Origin: Gadus chalcogrammus
Taxonomy: Eukaryota > Chordata > Actinopteri > Gadiformes > Gadidae
DNA: 64,000 nt
NCBI RefSeq assembly: GCF_026213295.1
Contig: NC_079419.1
Span: forward strand, 22,900,818-22,964,817
Direction: 5' to 3'
Shown: positions 47,394 through 58,078 of the stretch, one piece after another
How the letters are laid out: the number at the start of each line of letters is the position of its first letter
Position numbering within the stretch: position 1 is the first letter of the stretch
Notes under the pieces: model-generated
Database searches by the model: none
Told to the model about the DNA's origin: nothing
The model's input: the letters and a program-made list of their open reading frames with translations, nothing else
Program-made: the position numbers and the translations under genes

Positions 47394-50391
47394 TCAGACC
47401 ACCTCTAGATTGAAGCGGGAGACGTGACGGGCAACCAGCTCAGCTTTCGGAGTGCGTGTATTTTCTGCTGAAAGGTCTGGAGGGATGGGGATAGTCTTCA
47501 TTTCCTTGTCAAATGATTTTGGGTCCTCAAAAACCTCCATGAGCAGCCTCATGAGGTCATGTACATAGTCTGGAAGATATAGCATTAACATACTAATGAA
47601 TGTAGCCATAACAATCTAAACTGATTTGTGTGTGTGCGCGTGCGTGTTTAAAGATTATCTTTTACAAATGTACTGAATGTTGGATCTGTTTTCACGGGCT
47701 TCACAACACCTTCCCCCATCTTCGCCTTTGGATAGACAACTTTATAAACAGCCTGCCCTGCAGAAGTCGTAGCTTGCACCCGTGAAGCATTTTCGTTGTG
47801 GTGCATTGATGCAAGATACATACAACCTATAGTAAAAAAAATAAAAGCACAGCCATTCAACAACACAGAGTGTGCCTGACAATCATTCCAATCAATGACT
47901 TTCACAATTACGAGATGGTGTAAATTATTACCTGCACAACATTCGCATGAAGGGAAAAACGCAGTGTCAGACTGTGGAATGACTCCAGCGATGACGTCTG
48001 GTGATGATGGCTGAGTTTTGCTACATCCTTCAGAACTCGTTTGTTAAGCAGTAGTTTCTCAGCTTTGTGAAGTGCAACTGACCCTTGAGTGAAAAAATAA
48101 CACATGGTGAAATATCAGTGGCATCATTTTAGCACTGTGGATTTTCTGTGTAATGTTAATTTGGCACATACCAGGATGTAGCCATTTGTTGGGGTCCCTC
48201 GACGCTCGTTCAGGATGCAGACATTTGGGGAAAAGGGGGTCTTCATGATCATGAACATTTCGCAAGTGATTTAGCAGCGATGTCCACTTTGCCACTTTTT
48301 CCGGTCCAGTGGTTGATGACGTAGCGCACCAGTACACATGGTTCTTGATGCTCTGTAGCCATTTCTTAAGAATGTTTTCTTTGTGCGATGCTTTCTCCAG
48401 TTTCTTAGACAAACCTATTTACAACACAAAACAAACATGTTCCTAGAAGATTTGTAAGTAACTAACTAAAAGTGTAGGCTATGAATTAGTGAAACACTTT
48501 ACCTTTCTCAAAGTGCCAGACGTCATAGAACTGCGTGATGTTCCGTTCCCTCAGATATTTCTGGATCTGTGGATGGCGGTCTGTAACAATGTAATCCGCC
48601 TTAAATCCGTTTGCCTCCAGATGATCTAGGCATCTTTTGAGTCCCTCCTTCTCCATGTGGTAACTGCCGCCTACTTCATTGCTCTGGTAGTGAGTGGGCA
48701 TCAAACAAAAACGATACGAGACAAATCACACACACATGTAATATTCAAATAATAATACAAATATATTTATGTCAGAGAAACAAACCTGAACAAGTTGAAT
48801 GTCCATAACGGTGTTGCTCTCCAGATTCATTAATGAGTAGCTGTCAAACTTAGCTGAGTGCCTTAAAAAAAAAATGTATTACAGAATGCTTGACAGCACA
48901 CGTTCAAGGGACAACATGTTTCATAATGCAGACTACTTATTCAATTGTCAGGCTTTCCCATTTCTACAAACCTGGAGAATCTGCCCTCATATCTCCTCCC
49001 ACTGCAACTGACCCACCAAGGCGCAACTGTAGCTGGAAATTATGCTGCTGATCCATCTTCCACTTGTGAACAATAGCCGGTTCCATGTAATTCCTTGCAT
49101 GCCTCCTGAAGGTGTCATACTGAAATATCTGGAGTTGCATGGCCTCACACACCTTTACATGAAAGGCACATAAGCAGTGTTTAAGAAAAGTCCAGTAGTG
49201 AGTTTCACATATTTGTATAATTGTAAAATGTTTACCTTTTGTAGTTGGATGAAGGAGGACCCTGTGAAGTAGGTAGCAGCTGAAAGTTGCAGGTTGCCGA
49301 TGAGGGTATTTCCAGCCATGGGCTGACTCTCCCAATGTCTGAAGTAGCTGCAGTGTAGACATTTCTGAGTGAAAGCCACATAGGTACCGATCCTTCGCTG
49401 TTGAAGATCACAGCCTCCCTTACACACGGGCAGTTTTCTAACAGCTGTTTGAGGCAGCTTTCAAAGACAATATACTTAGCCTCCTTCGGTGTGGGCTGTG
49501 TCTCATACCTAACATAAGGCAGAAAACATAAGGCAGAATAATATTAGAAATACTGTGAAACTGGTAGCTACCAATCCCTAGCCAATGCTGCTTTTAGTAC
49601 GATGCAGCCAATACTAAAAACTTACGAGACGTCAGTTTCCTCTGTAAGAACAGAGTCACCAGGGTTGTATGTCGAGTCCAGCGGATCTTTATGTGATTCA
49701 TTTGAGGAGTCACTCTCCTCCTCTTCCTCCAACTCAAGCCGTGGTCTCTTGCTAGGTCGCCAGCCTGGGCCCTTTATTGGGGTTGAAGTCAGCAGTGAGT
49801 CTTGCAAATGAGCGGTTGTTCCGAAGTCTGCACTGACAGGAGACACCCGTGTCTGCATGGCTACAAATAACAGAAACAAATCGTATTAGAAACCGGAAAT
49901 AATAATTTAGCTGTTGTTTTTTCCTTGGTATTGGAGTAACACTGCAGATTAAACCTTTGTTTCCCATCACACATACAAGAAGCCATTTGCAAATATAAAT
50001 CATATCCTATTTGGTTATGAAGTTATTTAGCAGATGTTTTTATCGAATTGTTAGTAGAAAGTAATTATGTGATAAATGAACGTATGCATAGCCCATATTA
50101 AAAAAATACAACATCCCAATACACAGGAAAAAGATGCTCCAAGTTTCGTATGGATTGCATACTAAGACACTAAAAACTCATAGTGGCTACATACCTTTGC
50201 TTCTTACGTGTGCCTTTAGCGATCCCATGGACAACTGTGTGCCGACTGATGTCGACTTCAACCGTGCACTTAGTATTCCCACAGAATGCATTCCCACCGG
50301 TGAGTTTGTTTGGGTTCCCGTCGATATACTCTGAGGCGTGTCAGTCTGGCATCCGACGTGTTCAAAGGGGCGATAATGGGCGCTGCAGTCC
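47394..50391 (-). pseudogene. Kolobok-like DDE transposase, multi-exon, with frameshift and stop
   Basis: Minus-strand exons can be followed from about 50391 (CSAHYRPFEHVGCQT, VGTQLSMGSLKAHVRSK) through 49859-49626 (acidic, TYNPGDSVLTEETDVS), 49510-49226 (KYIVFESCLKQLL, HWESQPMAGNTLIGNLQLSA), 49152-48970 (GGDMRADSPG, first D), 48862-48787, 48704-48503 (EVGGSYHMEKEGL, IVTDRHPQIQKYL second D, DVWHFEKG), 48415-48173 (HVYWCA, VAKWTSLLNH), 48090-47950 (LKDVAKLSHHHQTSSLESFH), 47825-47650 (HHNENASR, YPKAKMGEG) and 47600-47394 (RHVSRFN). Order and motifs match a transposase class I know from fish, probably Kolobok. A missing base near 49428 breaks the CPVC motif, and TGA follows the last motif near 47399. 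The gene faces the THAP-DDE gene tail to tail. Confidence 0.65.
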
Positions 50392-50399
50392 TGCTAAAA

Positions 50400-51225
50400 T
50401 TATCACACATAAATCACGACGAAAATGAATTTACACAGTACACACTAACAACATCTGAAATAGGAACTGTGACCATTTAACCCACCTAATAGTAACACTT
50501 CACATGTATTTTGTGTGAGCTTATCTAAAATAAAGATGGGGAAGGGGGCAACTCCAGAGATTTCTTTGTCTTACATGCTAGAACATAGTTGTATGAAATA
50601 CATTAAAATACAATTTACTTACAGAAGCTTTAGTAAAAGGGGTTATTCTTGAGTTTTTTTTGTAACATCGACAGACTACCAGTTATCCGTTTAGTCGAGA
50701 GGTATATTAGTTGAGTTGTAGAATGTTACTAAAAACAATGACTCAAGTCTTTTACTTTTTCATTTTGAGATATAGGCCGAGCTCTCCGAGTGGCCAACGA
50801 CGTGCGTCGCGACGTAGGTCGCATTGGTCGTGTCGTAGGTCGCATTCGCGTAGACAAATTTCAAATTATAAATATGTACAATTTATGTTGAAATAAACTG
50901 TCGCGATCCCATTGAAACAAATGGCGCGGTAATTATTCTTCAAAACGAGAGCTTGTAAATTGTGAAAAATGAATTAAACTGTAATCAGACAACGCGGTTA
51001 TATGATAGACCCTAGAGTATCTGTGGTATTGTAGCGACCTTGGGACATGTAAAGAGTTTGTGTATTATGTGTTGCATTGTATTTCGACCCTCCCGGCCTG
51101 ATAATTTCCGGCTCAGGTACAGCACCGGGTGGTCGACCCCCTCCACCTATCTGATGCGTCCGTCTAGAGGGAGAAAGGGAGATCAAATAGTTTGGCTTGC
51201 TTTGCAATAATTATTTTATTGCAAA
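50400..51225. other. No gene; short repeats only
   Basis: Contains the block 50509-50660, which resembles 42668-42830, and a GTCGCATT-rich stretch at 50800-50850 with several TCGCGAC-like repeats. The minus frame 50998-51207 has no family features. Confidence 0.45.
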
Positions 51226-52545
51226 CACTGATTGGCTGTTACGGCATGTCACTCAGTGGCAACGCTGTTGAACGCTGATTGGCTGTCATCACGCGTTTGC
51301 TGCCGAAAAGTTGAAATATTTGAACTCGAGCAGAATTGAACGCGCCGCAAAATACGCGAACGTGCCCGCCGCCCGTGCCCGGCGCGGGCACGTGCGTGCC
51401 GCGCCGCAAATCAAATTTTGCTGCCGGTTTTCTCGGCAGCAAGTGCTGTGGCAGCAAACCCGCAACGCGTCTCTAAATTCACTTTGAATGGGATTGTGCG
51501 GCTCGGCAACTTTTTGCATCTTTTGGTGTGAACGCAGGGTTAGTTCACTCTTTGTGATTTATCCTTAGTAAGAGTAGGTCTCAGGGGCTTTGTGAATAAC
51601 TTTTAAGAAAATACTCCTACGTAAAATGTTTTAGCGCGAGTTAGGAGCACTCCTAGCGGTAAGATAAAATGCTTTGTGAATACGGCCCGAGAGGATAGTA
51701 TGACACTTTTAATCAATAAAAACTGTCATGGTATGACCAGGAAAGGTTGAGTCTTTATGTAATAAAATGAACATATCTAAGCTTACAGTTATTTGGAAAC
51801 CTTACTACTGTCAACAATGTCTTTTTGTTAGGTTACATTGTATCCAACTCCCCAACAGGAACCTCGTGGTAGCACCACAATGAAAAAAATAGAAAGTTTT
51901 ATTAACACAGAAAACAAACAGATCCTGAAAACAATACCATCTTGACCACATTTGTTCGAATTTTCTGTATAATAAATTCTTCGGTCAGCAGAATTTTTTT
52001 TATCTATTAAAAATGTGAAATGGGTTCTTTTTTCAAAAAGGGGACTTGTTGGAGTTGTAAGGCAGCACATTTAGATAATCGACAATAAATGATCGACAAT
52101 AATTGAGGGCCTGGTATTACCACAATGTCAATGCCACAGAAAGTAAGAGCAGTCTTTACTTTCCTGATCATGTTTCAAGCGTTCTAGACTCACTGGTCAG
52201 ACAGTGCACTCACCTGTCAGATGTCTCAGAGCAAATTGTTGACAGAGCAGGAGGAGGGGGTCGCATACCACTCTTGAAAGGGGTTGAGCTGATTTTCTCA
52301 TAACTGTAAAAAAATTAATAAAAGCCAGCCCTGGAGTATTTGCAGCGTTCTTCTATTCGAAACGATAGTTACGTATGTAACTACGGTTCTATGAATTCCG
52401 GATGACCGCCAGAGGCGGTGCTTTAGCACTGGATGTTCCATCTCGCGCATGCGCAGGTCGAGTAATTATACCAAAAAAGTCACCTGTGACACCTGGGTGA
52501 CCCGAGAAAGTCTATATATTCCGGAGTCACCCGAGGTTCTGTTCC
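51226..52545. repeat. Left arm of a 1.32-kb inverted repeat
   Basis: Every position x in this arm pairs with position 110624-x in the right arm (58079-59398). By eye I find no indel and only two mismatches in the outer 1.2 kb (near 51412 and 51475), with slightly more divergence at the inner end. The outermost 310 bases (51226-51537) are a reversed copy of the left end of the Harbinger element at 59087. The next 820 bases are unassigned, and the inner 183 are the terminal repeat of the DIRS element. Confidence 0.93.
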
Positions 52546-52592
52546 AACTGGATCTTCTCGCGGAATCTGAGAAGTCTGAGTGACAGAGAACT

Positions 52593-52690
52593 CTGGCGGT
52601 CATCCGGAATTCATAGAACCGTAGTTACATACGTAACTATCGTTCTATTTCATTCCTACTGACCGCCAGAGGCGGTGCTTTAGCACTGGA
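52593..52690. repeat. DIRS internal complementary region, forms a hairpin with the left terminus
   Basis: 52593-52642 (CTGGCGGTCATCCGGAATTC to GTTACATACGTAACTATCG) is the reverse complement of 52363-52412. Directly after it, ACCGCCAGAGGCGGTGCTTT at about 52660 repeats 52405 in direct orientation. In DIRS-1 such a region is thought to guide circle closure; here the role is inferred from position. Confidence 0.75.
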
Positions 52691-52730
52691 TGACTAATAC
52701 CAAAAAGGTCACGAAGAGTGCTCACTTCAA

Positions 52731-53760
52731 TCAAGGGCTCGAAGCCGTCGACAAGACAGCCGTCGCCACAGGATGAGGAGCAGCGACATTAACCCTGTAG
52801 TATCGGGCAAACGTACATGATGAGGACCATGTAGCCGTGGAGCAAATGTCCTGAAGTGGAACCCCCTTCAAGGCAGCCATACTCCTGGTAGAGTGGCACT
52901 TAACGGCCAAGGGCACAGGGAGCCCCTGTGCCCTATAGGCATTCAAGACCACATCCACAACCCAGTGGGAGAGTCTCTGTTTTGACAGGGCAGCCCTCTT
53001 CCTGCAGCCCCCGTAACAGACAAAGAGGTTATCTGTCTTACGCAAGCTGGTTGTCGCTTCAACATATGCCCTCAGTGCCCGCACCGGGCACAACAGGTCT
53101 GACACTCTTTCTGCACCCCCTGGAGAGCCTGGGGGATTGAAGGCAGCCAACTCGATGATTGGTTTACATGATGGGGAGAGCACCACTCCTGACCCATCTG
53201 CGTGCCAGCGCAAACACGCCTGGCTTACTGACAAGGCATGGAGTTCACCGACCCGTTTTGCAGTTGCAATGGCAAGGAGAAATGCCGTCTTCATGGACAG
53301 CCGCGTCAGGTCTGCCTGACTTAGTGGCTCAAATGGGGGTAGACATAAGGACCTCAGAGCTACTTTCAGGTCCCATGATGGTGCCCTCAGGGATCGCGGC
53401 GGTTGAAGCCTCTGGGCTCCCTTCAGAAACTGCCTGATTAGGTAGTGGGACCCTACCATCTGGTTATCCACCCTTGCGTGTGTGGCTGAGATCGCGGCCA
53501 TATAAACACGCAGGGTAGACGCAGCTCTTCTGTTGTCCAACACAGACTGCAGGAAGTGTAGTATCACTACCACTGAGCAGGTCTCCGGGACTTCGCCCCG
53601 CGCCACGCACCACTGTGAAAAACAACTTCCACCTGTTTGCATAGAGCAACCTAGTGGAGGGTGCCCTTGAACTAAAAATAGTACGGACCACTGACTGGTC
53701 GCAAGACGTCAGCAGTGGGTCCTGGCTCTCAGGGGCCACACGCACAGCCGCAGGCGGCCA
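52731..53760 (-). pseudogene. DIRS tyrosine recombinase, one frameshift
   Basis: Joins the circular DNA copy of the element into the genome by a phage-integrase-type reaction. The N-terminal part (SRAPSTRLLYANRWKLF, about 53690-53625) lies in another frame than the main part (53642-52731, 303 codons), and the break lies at an A run near 53617. The main frame has the SAM-like helical part (LQSVLDNRRAASTLRVYMAA) and the catalytic residues R130 in KRVGELHAL, H250 and R253 in CHSTRSMAA, and the tyrosine at 281/282 in FARYYRVN. A short Ala/Pro-rich tail ends at TGA 52731. The stop is about 370 bases from the left terminus. Apart from the frame break all key residues are intact. Confidence 0.85.
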
Positions 53761-55462
53761 GGATTCGTGTGCCATATGCGTCCGCCTACCTGAGACAGAA
53801 GGTCCTGTCTCTCTGGGAGGCACCAAGGCTCTTCGTTGAGGAGTTTCAGTAATGGTGGGAACCATGGCCTTCCTGGCCAATGCGGAGCCACCAGAAGTAG
53901 GCTGTGACAGCCACGCTGGACCCTGTCCAGCGTTGCCAGTAAAAGGGGAATTGGGGGACATGCATAAAGCAGGCTGTCTGGCCAAGCATGAGCCAGAGCG
54001 TCCTGCCCTAGGGGACTGGTCCTCTCCGCCAAGGAGAACCAAAGGGGACAGTGGGTGGTCTCTTCGGAAGCAAAGAGATCCGCCACTGCCCTGCCATACC
54101 TGTCCCAAATCATCCCCACCACCTCCGGATGGAGTCTCCACTCTCCGGGGGGTGGCCCTTGAGAGAGAAGGTCTGCCGCTGTGTTCCGGACACCTGGAAC
54201 ATGGACAGCCCTCAGGCTTAGAAAATGGGGGAACGCCCACGGAAGGAGCCTTTGCGTGACCCGCAGGCTCTGTCTCGATCTGGTGCCCCCCTGATGGTTG
54301 ACGTGGTAGACTGTGGAGGTGTTGTCTGTCCGGACAAGAACATGTCGGTCCCTCAGAACTGGAAGGAAGTGCCTGAGAGCTAAGAACACCGCAAGGAGTT
54401 CCAGCACATTATGTGCTCCAGTCTCTGCTGGGCAGCCCACTGGCCTCTGACAGTCCTACACTGCCATACTGCACCCCAGCCGGAAAGGGAGGCGTCAGTC
54501 TCCACAACCTCCCGCCGGGGAGCTATCCTCCCTAAGGGCGACCCCGCAATCAGGTATGCCCTCTCTCTCCAGGGTCTGAGGGCCCGAAGGCACCGCCCAG
54601 ACACCCTGACCATCTTGTGTCTCTGCCACTTGGGGTCCAAGTGGAGACCATTCACCCAGATCTGAAGGGGACGCAATTCCAGAAGGCCTAGTGGGACCAC
54701 CATGGATGCTGAGGTCAGCATACCTATCAGTCGAAGGAAGAGGCTGTATTCCAGCAACTTACCCCGCCTGAAGCGCTGTAGCAGCTGCAGAATGGTAGCT
54801 ACGCGCTTTGGAGAGAGGCAGGCTCGCATGGCCGAGTCAAGCACCAGCCCCAGATAGCTCACAACCCGACATGGTGTAAGGTTGCTCTTGGTAAAGTTGA
54901 CCATAAGGCGAAGCCGGTCCACATGGCTGAGGAGCATGGCTGTGTCCCTGACCGCCTGCTCTCGAGTTGGGGAAATGACCAACCAGTCGTCCAGGTATGG
55001 CAGTATCGCCATACCTGTGGCCTGTAATGGTGACAGGGCTGCTGCTACACACCGTGTAAATATACGCGGGGCCAGAGACAGCCCGAACGGAAGAACCCTG
55101 AACTGGTAAACCTTACCCAGAAAAGCAAAGCGGAGGAACCGCCTGTGACGTTGGGTAATAGGGACGTGAAAGTAAGCGTCTTTCAGGTCTATTGATACGA
55201 ACCAGTCCCCCTGAGCGATAGCCTGGAGGACGTTCGCAACACTTAGCATGTGGAAGGGAAGAACCTTGAGGAACTGATTCAGCCCTCTCAAGTCCAGAAT
55301 GGGGTGAAACCCGCCATCCTTCTTCGGTACCAGAAAGTAGGTAGAGTAGAACCCATCGAGCTGTTCTTGTGGTTCTACTACTTCGATAGCACCCTTCCCA
55401 AGGAGGGTGGCTACTTCCTGTCTCAGGACCAGGGATCTGTCGGGATTGGTGACCACGGTCAC
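53709..55462 (-). pseudogene. DIRS reverse transcriptase/RNase H, one frameshift
   Basis: Copies the element RNA into DNA. The frame 55462-54380 (360 codons) has the RT blocks in order: PKKDGGFHPILDLRGLN, SIDLKDAYFHVPI (first catalytic Asp at 92), FGLSLAPRIFT, PYLDDWLV (YLDD at 156-159) and the start of RNase H (VVETDASLSGWGAVW). The reading then moves to frame 54440-53709, which continues RNase H with NVLELLAVFLALRHFL, VRTDNTSTVYHVNHQGG and VPGVRNTAADLLSQ. The break lies near 54430. Downstream of RNase H the frame runs on through the linker towards the recombinase. The frame overlaps the Gag stop region by position, so the real start may lie upstream of 55462 without an ATG. Confidence 0.87.
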
Positions 55463-55529
55463 CTTGATCCCGCTGAAAGTTGGGGGCCGGCGTCGGAATT
55501 GGAGTATGTACCCGTTGGATAGTGTGTAC

Positions 55530-56866
55530 CTACCTGGGGGGGGCGGCGACTGGGCGCCGAACCTCTTGGCGCCTGAAATGCCACCCGCGGCGCAGAGCTA
55601 CGGCGCTGGTCAGCCCATGCTGAGAAGTGCTGGCCCCTCGATTGTCCACCTGAACGTGGTTGAGAGCTATTGGCATGGCAGAATGAAGCAGAGGTGCCCA
55701 CCGTAAGCTAGCAAACTGCTGGCTAGCCTGGCCAACCTGTACACACCTGGAGCGTACACATGTACGCTCCAGGGCCTGAAGAGCAGCTGGCCCAAACGTC
55801 TGGCCTGGGACCACTGGAAGAGAACGGAGGGTCCGTCGACACACCTCCGACAGGGGTGACTGCGCCAGCCAAACCTGGCGGCGCGCCAACGTAACAGTTG
55901 ACATTAACCTGCCTAGCTCCCTAGTCATGTATGCAAAAGTTTGCAGTGAAGCATCACTGAGGGTCTGTGCTGAAGGATCAGCACCTGACCCCCGTATAGT
56001 CTGAGACAGCGCCAGAACGATGTGAGAAAGCGAATTCCCAAGACGTCCCACACGGGCAGCAATGTTGTAACTCCTGGTAAGGAGGTCATCTGTAATCCGG
56101 CACTGGGGCCGAGGGCAGCGCGCATCGGTTCTCAGAGCCTCGTCCGGGGAGACAACCAGGGACGCTATAGCAGGCTCAATCGGAGCTAACCGGTCCAAGC
56201 CATAAGACTCAGCATTGGCCATAGTTGCCAGACCTCTGCTATCACTAGTGTGCTGGGAGAGAGCCCTTGAATCTGGCCAGCATCTATGAAGCTCTGCGAT
56301 GTACGGCTCAGAGGGGGGCAAAGAGAAAACGGAAGGTTGAGCGGCCTGTGGAAAAAAGTGCATGGTGCAGATGAAACAGGAGCTTCATCCAACCCCAGCC
56401 TTGCCACGGCCATTCGCACGGCTGGTCTAACAGTGTCTCGGCCGGACACTGACCCTCTAGCCGAGCAGCTCAAAGACCCTTGAGAGAACGCCTGAGAGGC
56501 AAGGGACGCTTGCTCTTCCTCCTCTGCAAAGAGGCTACAGGACGCAGCTGTAGACAGCAGGTCATTCTCTGTATAAGTGGGTTGCGCAGCCGCAGGGGCC
56601 GCGGCTGGTACACCCTGAGCTGGTTGGAGGTTCTGTAGGAGGGCTTTAATCTGACCAAGACCAGAAGGGGGCAACCCTGGTCTGCCCTCCACCTCAGCCA
56701 ACCTAGCTAGCCTCAGTGCATGAGGCATGAAACTACAGTTCATGCACGGGTTATCTGACACTGCTTCCCTGAGGTGTTCAACCCCGAGACACGCAGGGCA
56801 CTGTTCATGGCCATCCTCCGCCTGCAGGGAGGCCATGCAGGCGACACAACTATGGGCGCTTAGCAT
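55530..56866 (-). pseudogene. DIRS Gag-like protein, one frameshift
   Basis: The first ORF of the element. ATG at 56866 opens a cysteine-rich N-terminus (SCVACMASLQ, CPACLGVEHL, CMNCSFM at residues 7-46) that looks like a zinc-binding region, followed by an Ala/Pro/Gln linker and a serine-rich part. The reading moves to frame 56363-55530 at the A run 56351-56356 and continues with a helical segment (SLSHIVLALSQTI, FAYMTRELGRLMSTVTLARRQ) and a basic tail (RRGWHFRRQEVRRP). Structural Gag function is inferred from its place before RT; I see no strong family motif. Confidence 0.65.
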
Positions 56867-56894
56867 GTCGGCAAATTAATTGCAAGCAAATTAA

Positions 56895-57645
56895 TCAGTA
56901 GGCTGGGCAATCGAGCTTTAGGCGAGAGCACCCGAGCAACGACGCGACACCCCGACAATAACAGTGACGGCAAGCTACAGGCGAGAGCACCCGAGCGACG
57001 CGACACCCCGACAATAACAGTGACGGCAAGCCTTGGAAACCCAAGCAGCCCACTGGAGAGAAAATTAACACAGGCTAGGCAATCGAGTTTTAGGCGAGAG
57101 CACCCAAGCAACGACGCGACAGCCCGACAATAACAGTGACGGCGAGCTACAGGCGAGAGCACCAGAGCGACGCGACACTCCGACAATAACAGTGACGGCG
57201 AGCCTTGGAAACCCAAGCAGCCCACTGGAGAGAAAATTAACACCGGCTAGGCAATCGAGTTTTAGGCGAGAGCACCCAAGCAACGACGCGACAGCCCGAC
57301 AATAACAGTGACGGCGAGCTACAGGCGAGAGCACCAGAGCGACGCGACACTCCGACAATAACAGTGACGGCGAGCCTTGGAAATCCAAGCAGCCCACTGG
57401 AGAGCAAATTAACACAGGCTAGGCAATCGAGCTTTAGGCGAGCGCACCCGAGCAACGACGCGACACCCCGGCAACAACACAGTGACGGCGAGCCTTGGTA
57501 ATCCAAGCAGCCCACCGGAGAGCAATCAGCGCAGGCTAGGCAATCAAGCTACAGGCGAGAGCACCCGAGCATTAATGCGCCCGACAATAGAGTGACGACG
57601 CCAGGAAAATACAGTGACGGCTTTTGGAAACCCAAGCCACTCACT
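56895..57645. repeat. 173-bp tandem array in the DIRS leader
   Basis: Units beginning GGCTAGGCAATCGAG start near 56900, 57073, 57245, 57417 and 57534. Each holds two sub-repeats of CAGTGACGGCRAGC and GCGAGAGCACCCGAGC. Later units are shorter and more diverged. Long minus-strand frames here (57515-56860) are produced by the repeat and should not be taken as a gene. Confidence 0.9.
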
Positions 57646-58078
57646 GGCGATTAATCAAAGGGCGCAACTGGCTAAATAAATACAGTGACGGCGGCTTGGA
57701 CCCCAAGCCGCGCACTGGCGCATACAAATGAGCAACCGGGCTTAGGCGAACGCACCCGAGAAACGGTGCGAGACCGAAAGAATACACAGCGACTGCAAAC
57801 TAGCCGCCAATTAATGCTCTAAGCAAATTAAAGCAAAGGGTAGAAAGGTGAAATCAACTGCCGCGCTAGCCGACGGATAGTCGACTACGCGTAGCCTACA
57901 CACTTTACTCACCCCTGCCGAAATCAAACTAATTGCGAGTCGCAGCCCTTGGTGGACGAAGTTAAATCGAGGCACCAACCCTTGGGTTACAAGGCTACTT
58001 GCGACAAGCTAATATGGTATCTCTTACAACAAACAATGTTTGTGTGTCCTGCTAGTACGCTACCGCGAGAAAATAGAA

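Noticed and set aside
52103..52303. Identical 67-codon frames in both arms of the inverted repeat (52103-52303 plus, 58321-58521 minus)
   Set aside because: The identity comes from the duplicated DNA; no family resemblance and no start context supports a gene.
56860..57515. Long overlapping minus frames with repeated LLLSGCRVVA motifs
   Set aside because: They follow the 173-bp tandem array; the motif repeats with the DNA unit, so they are not a repeat protein.
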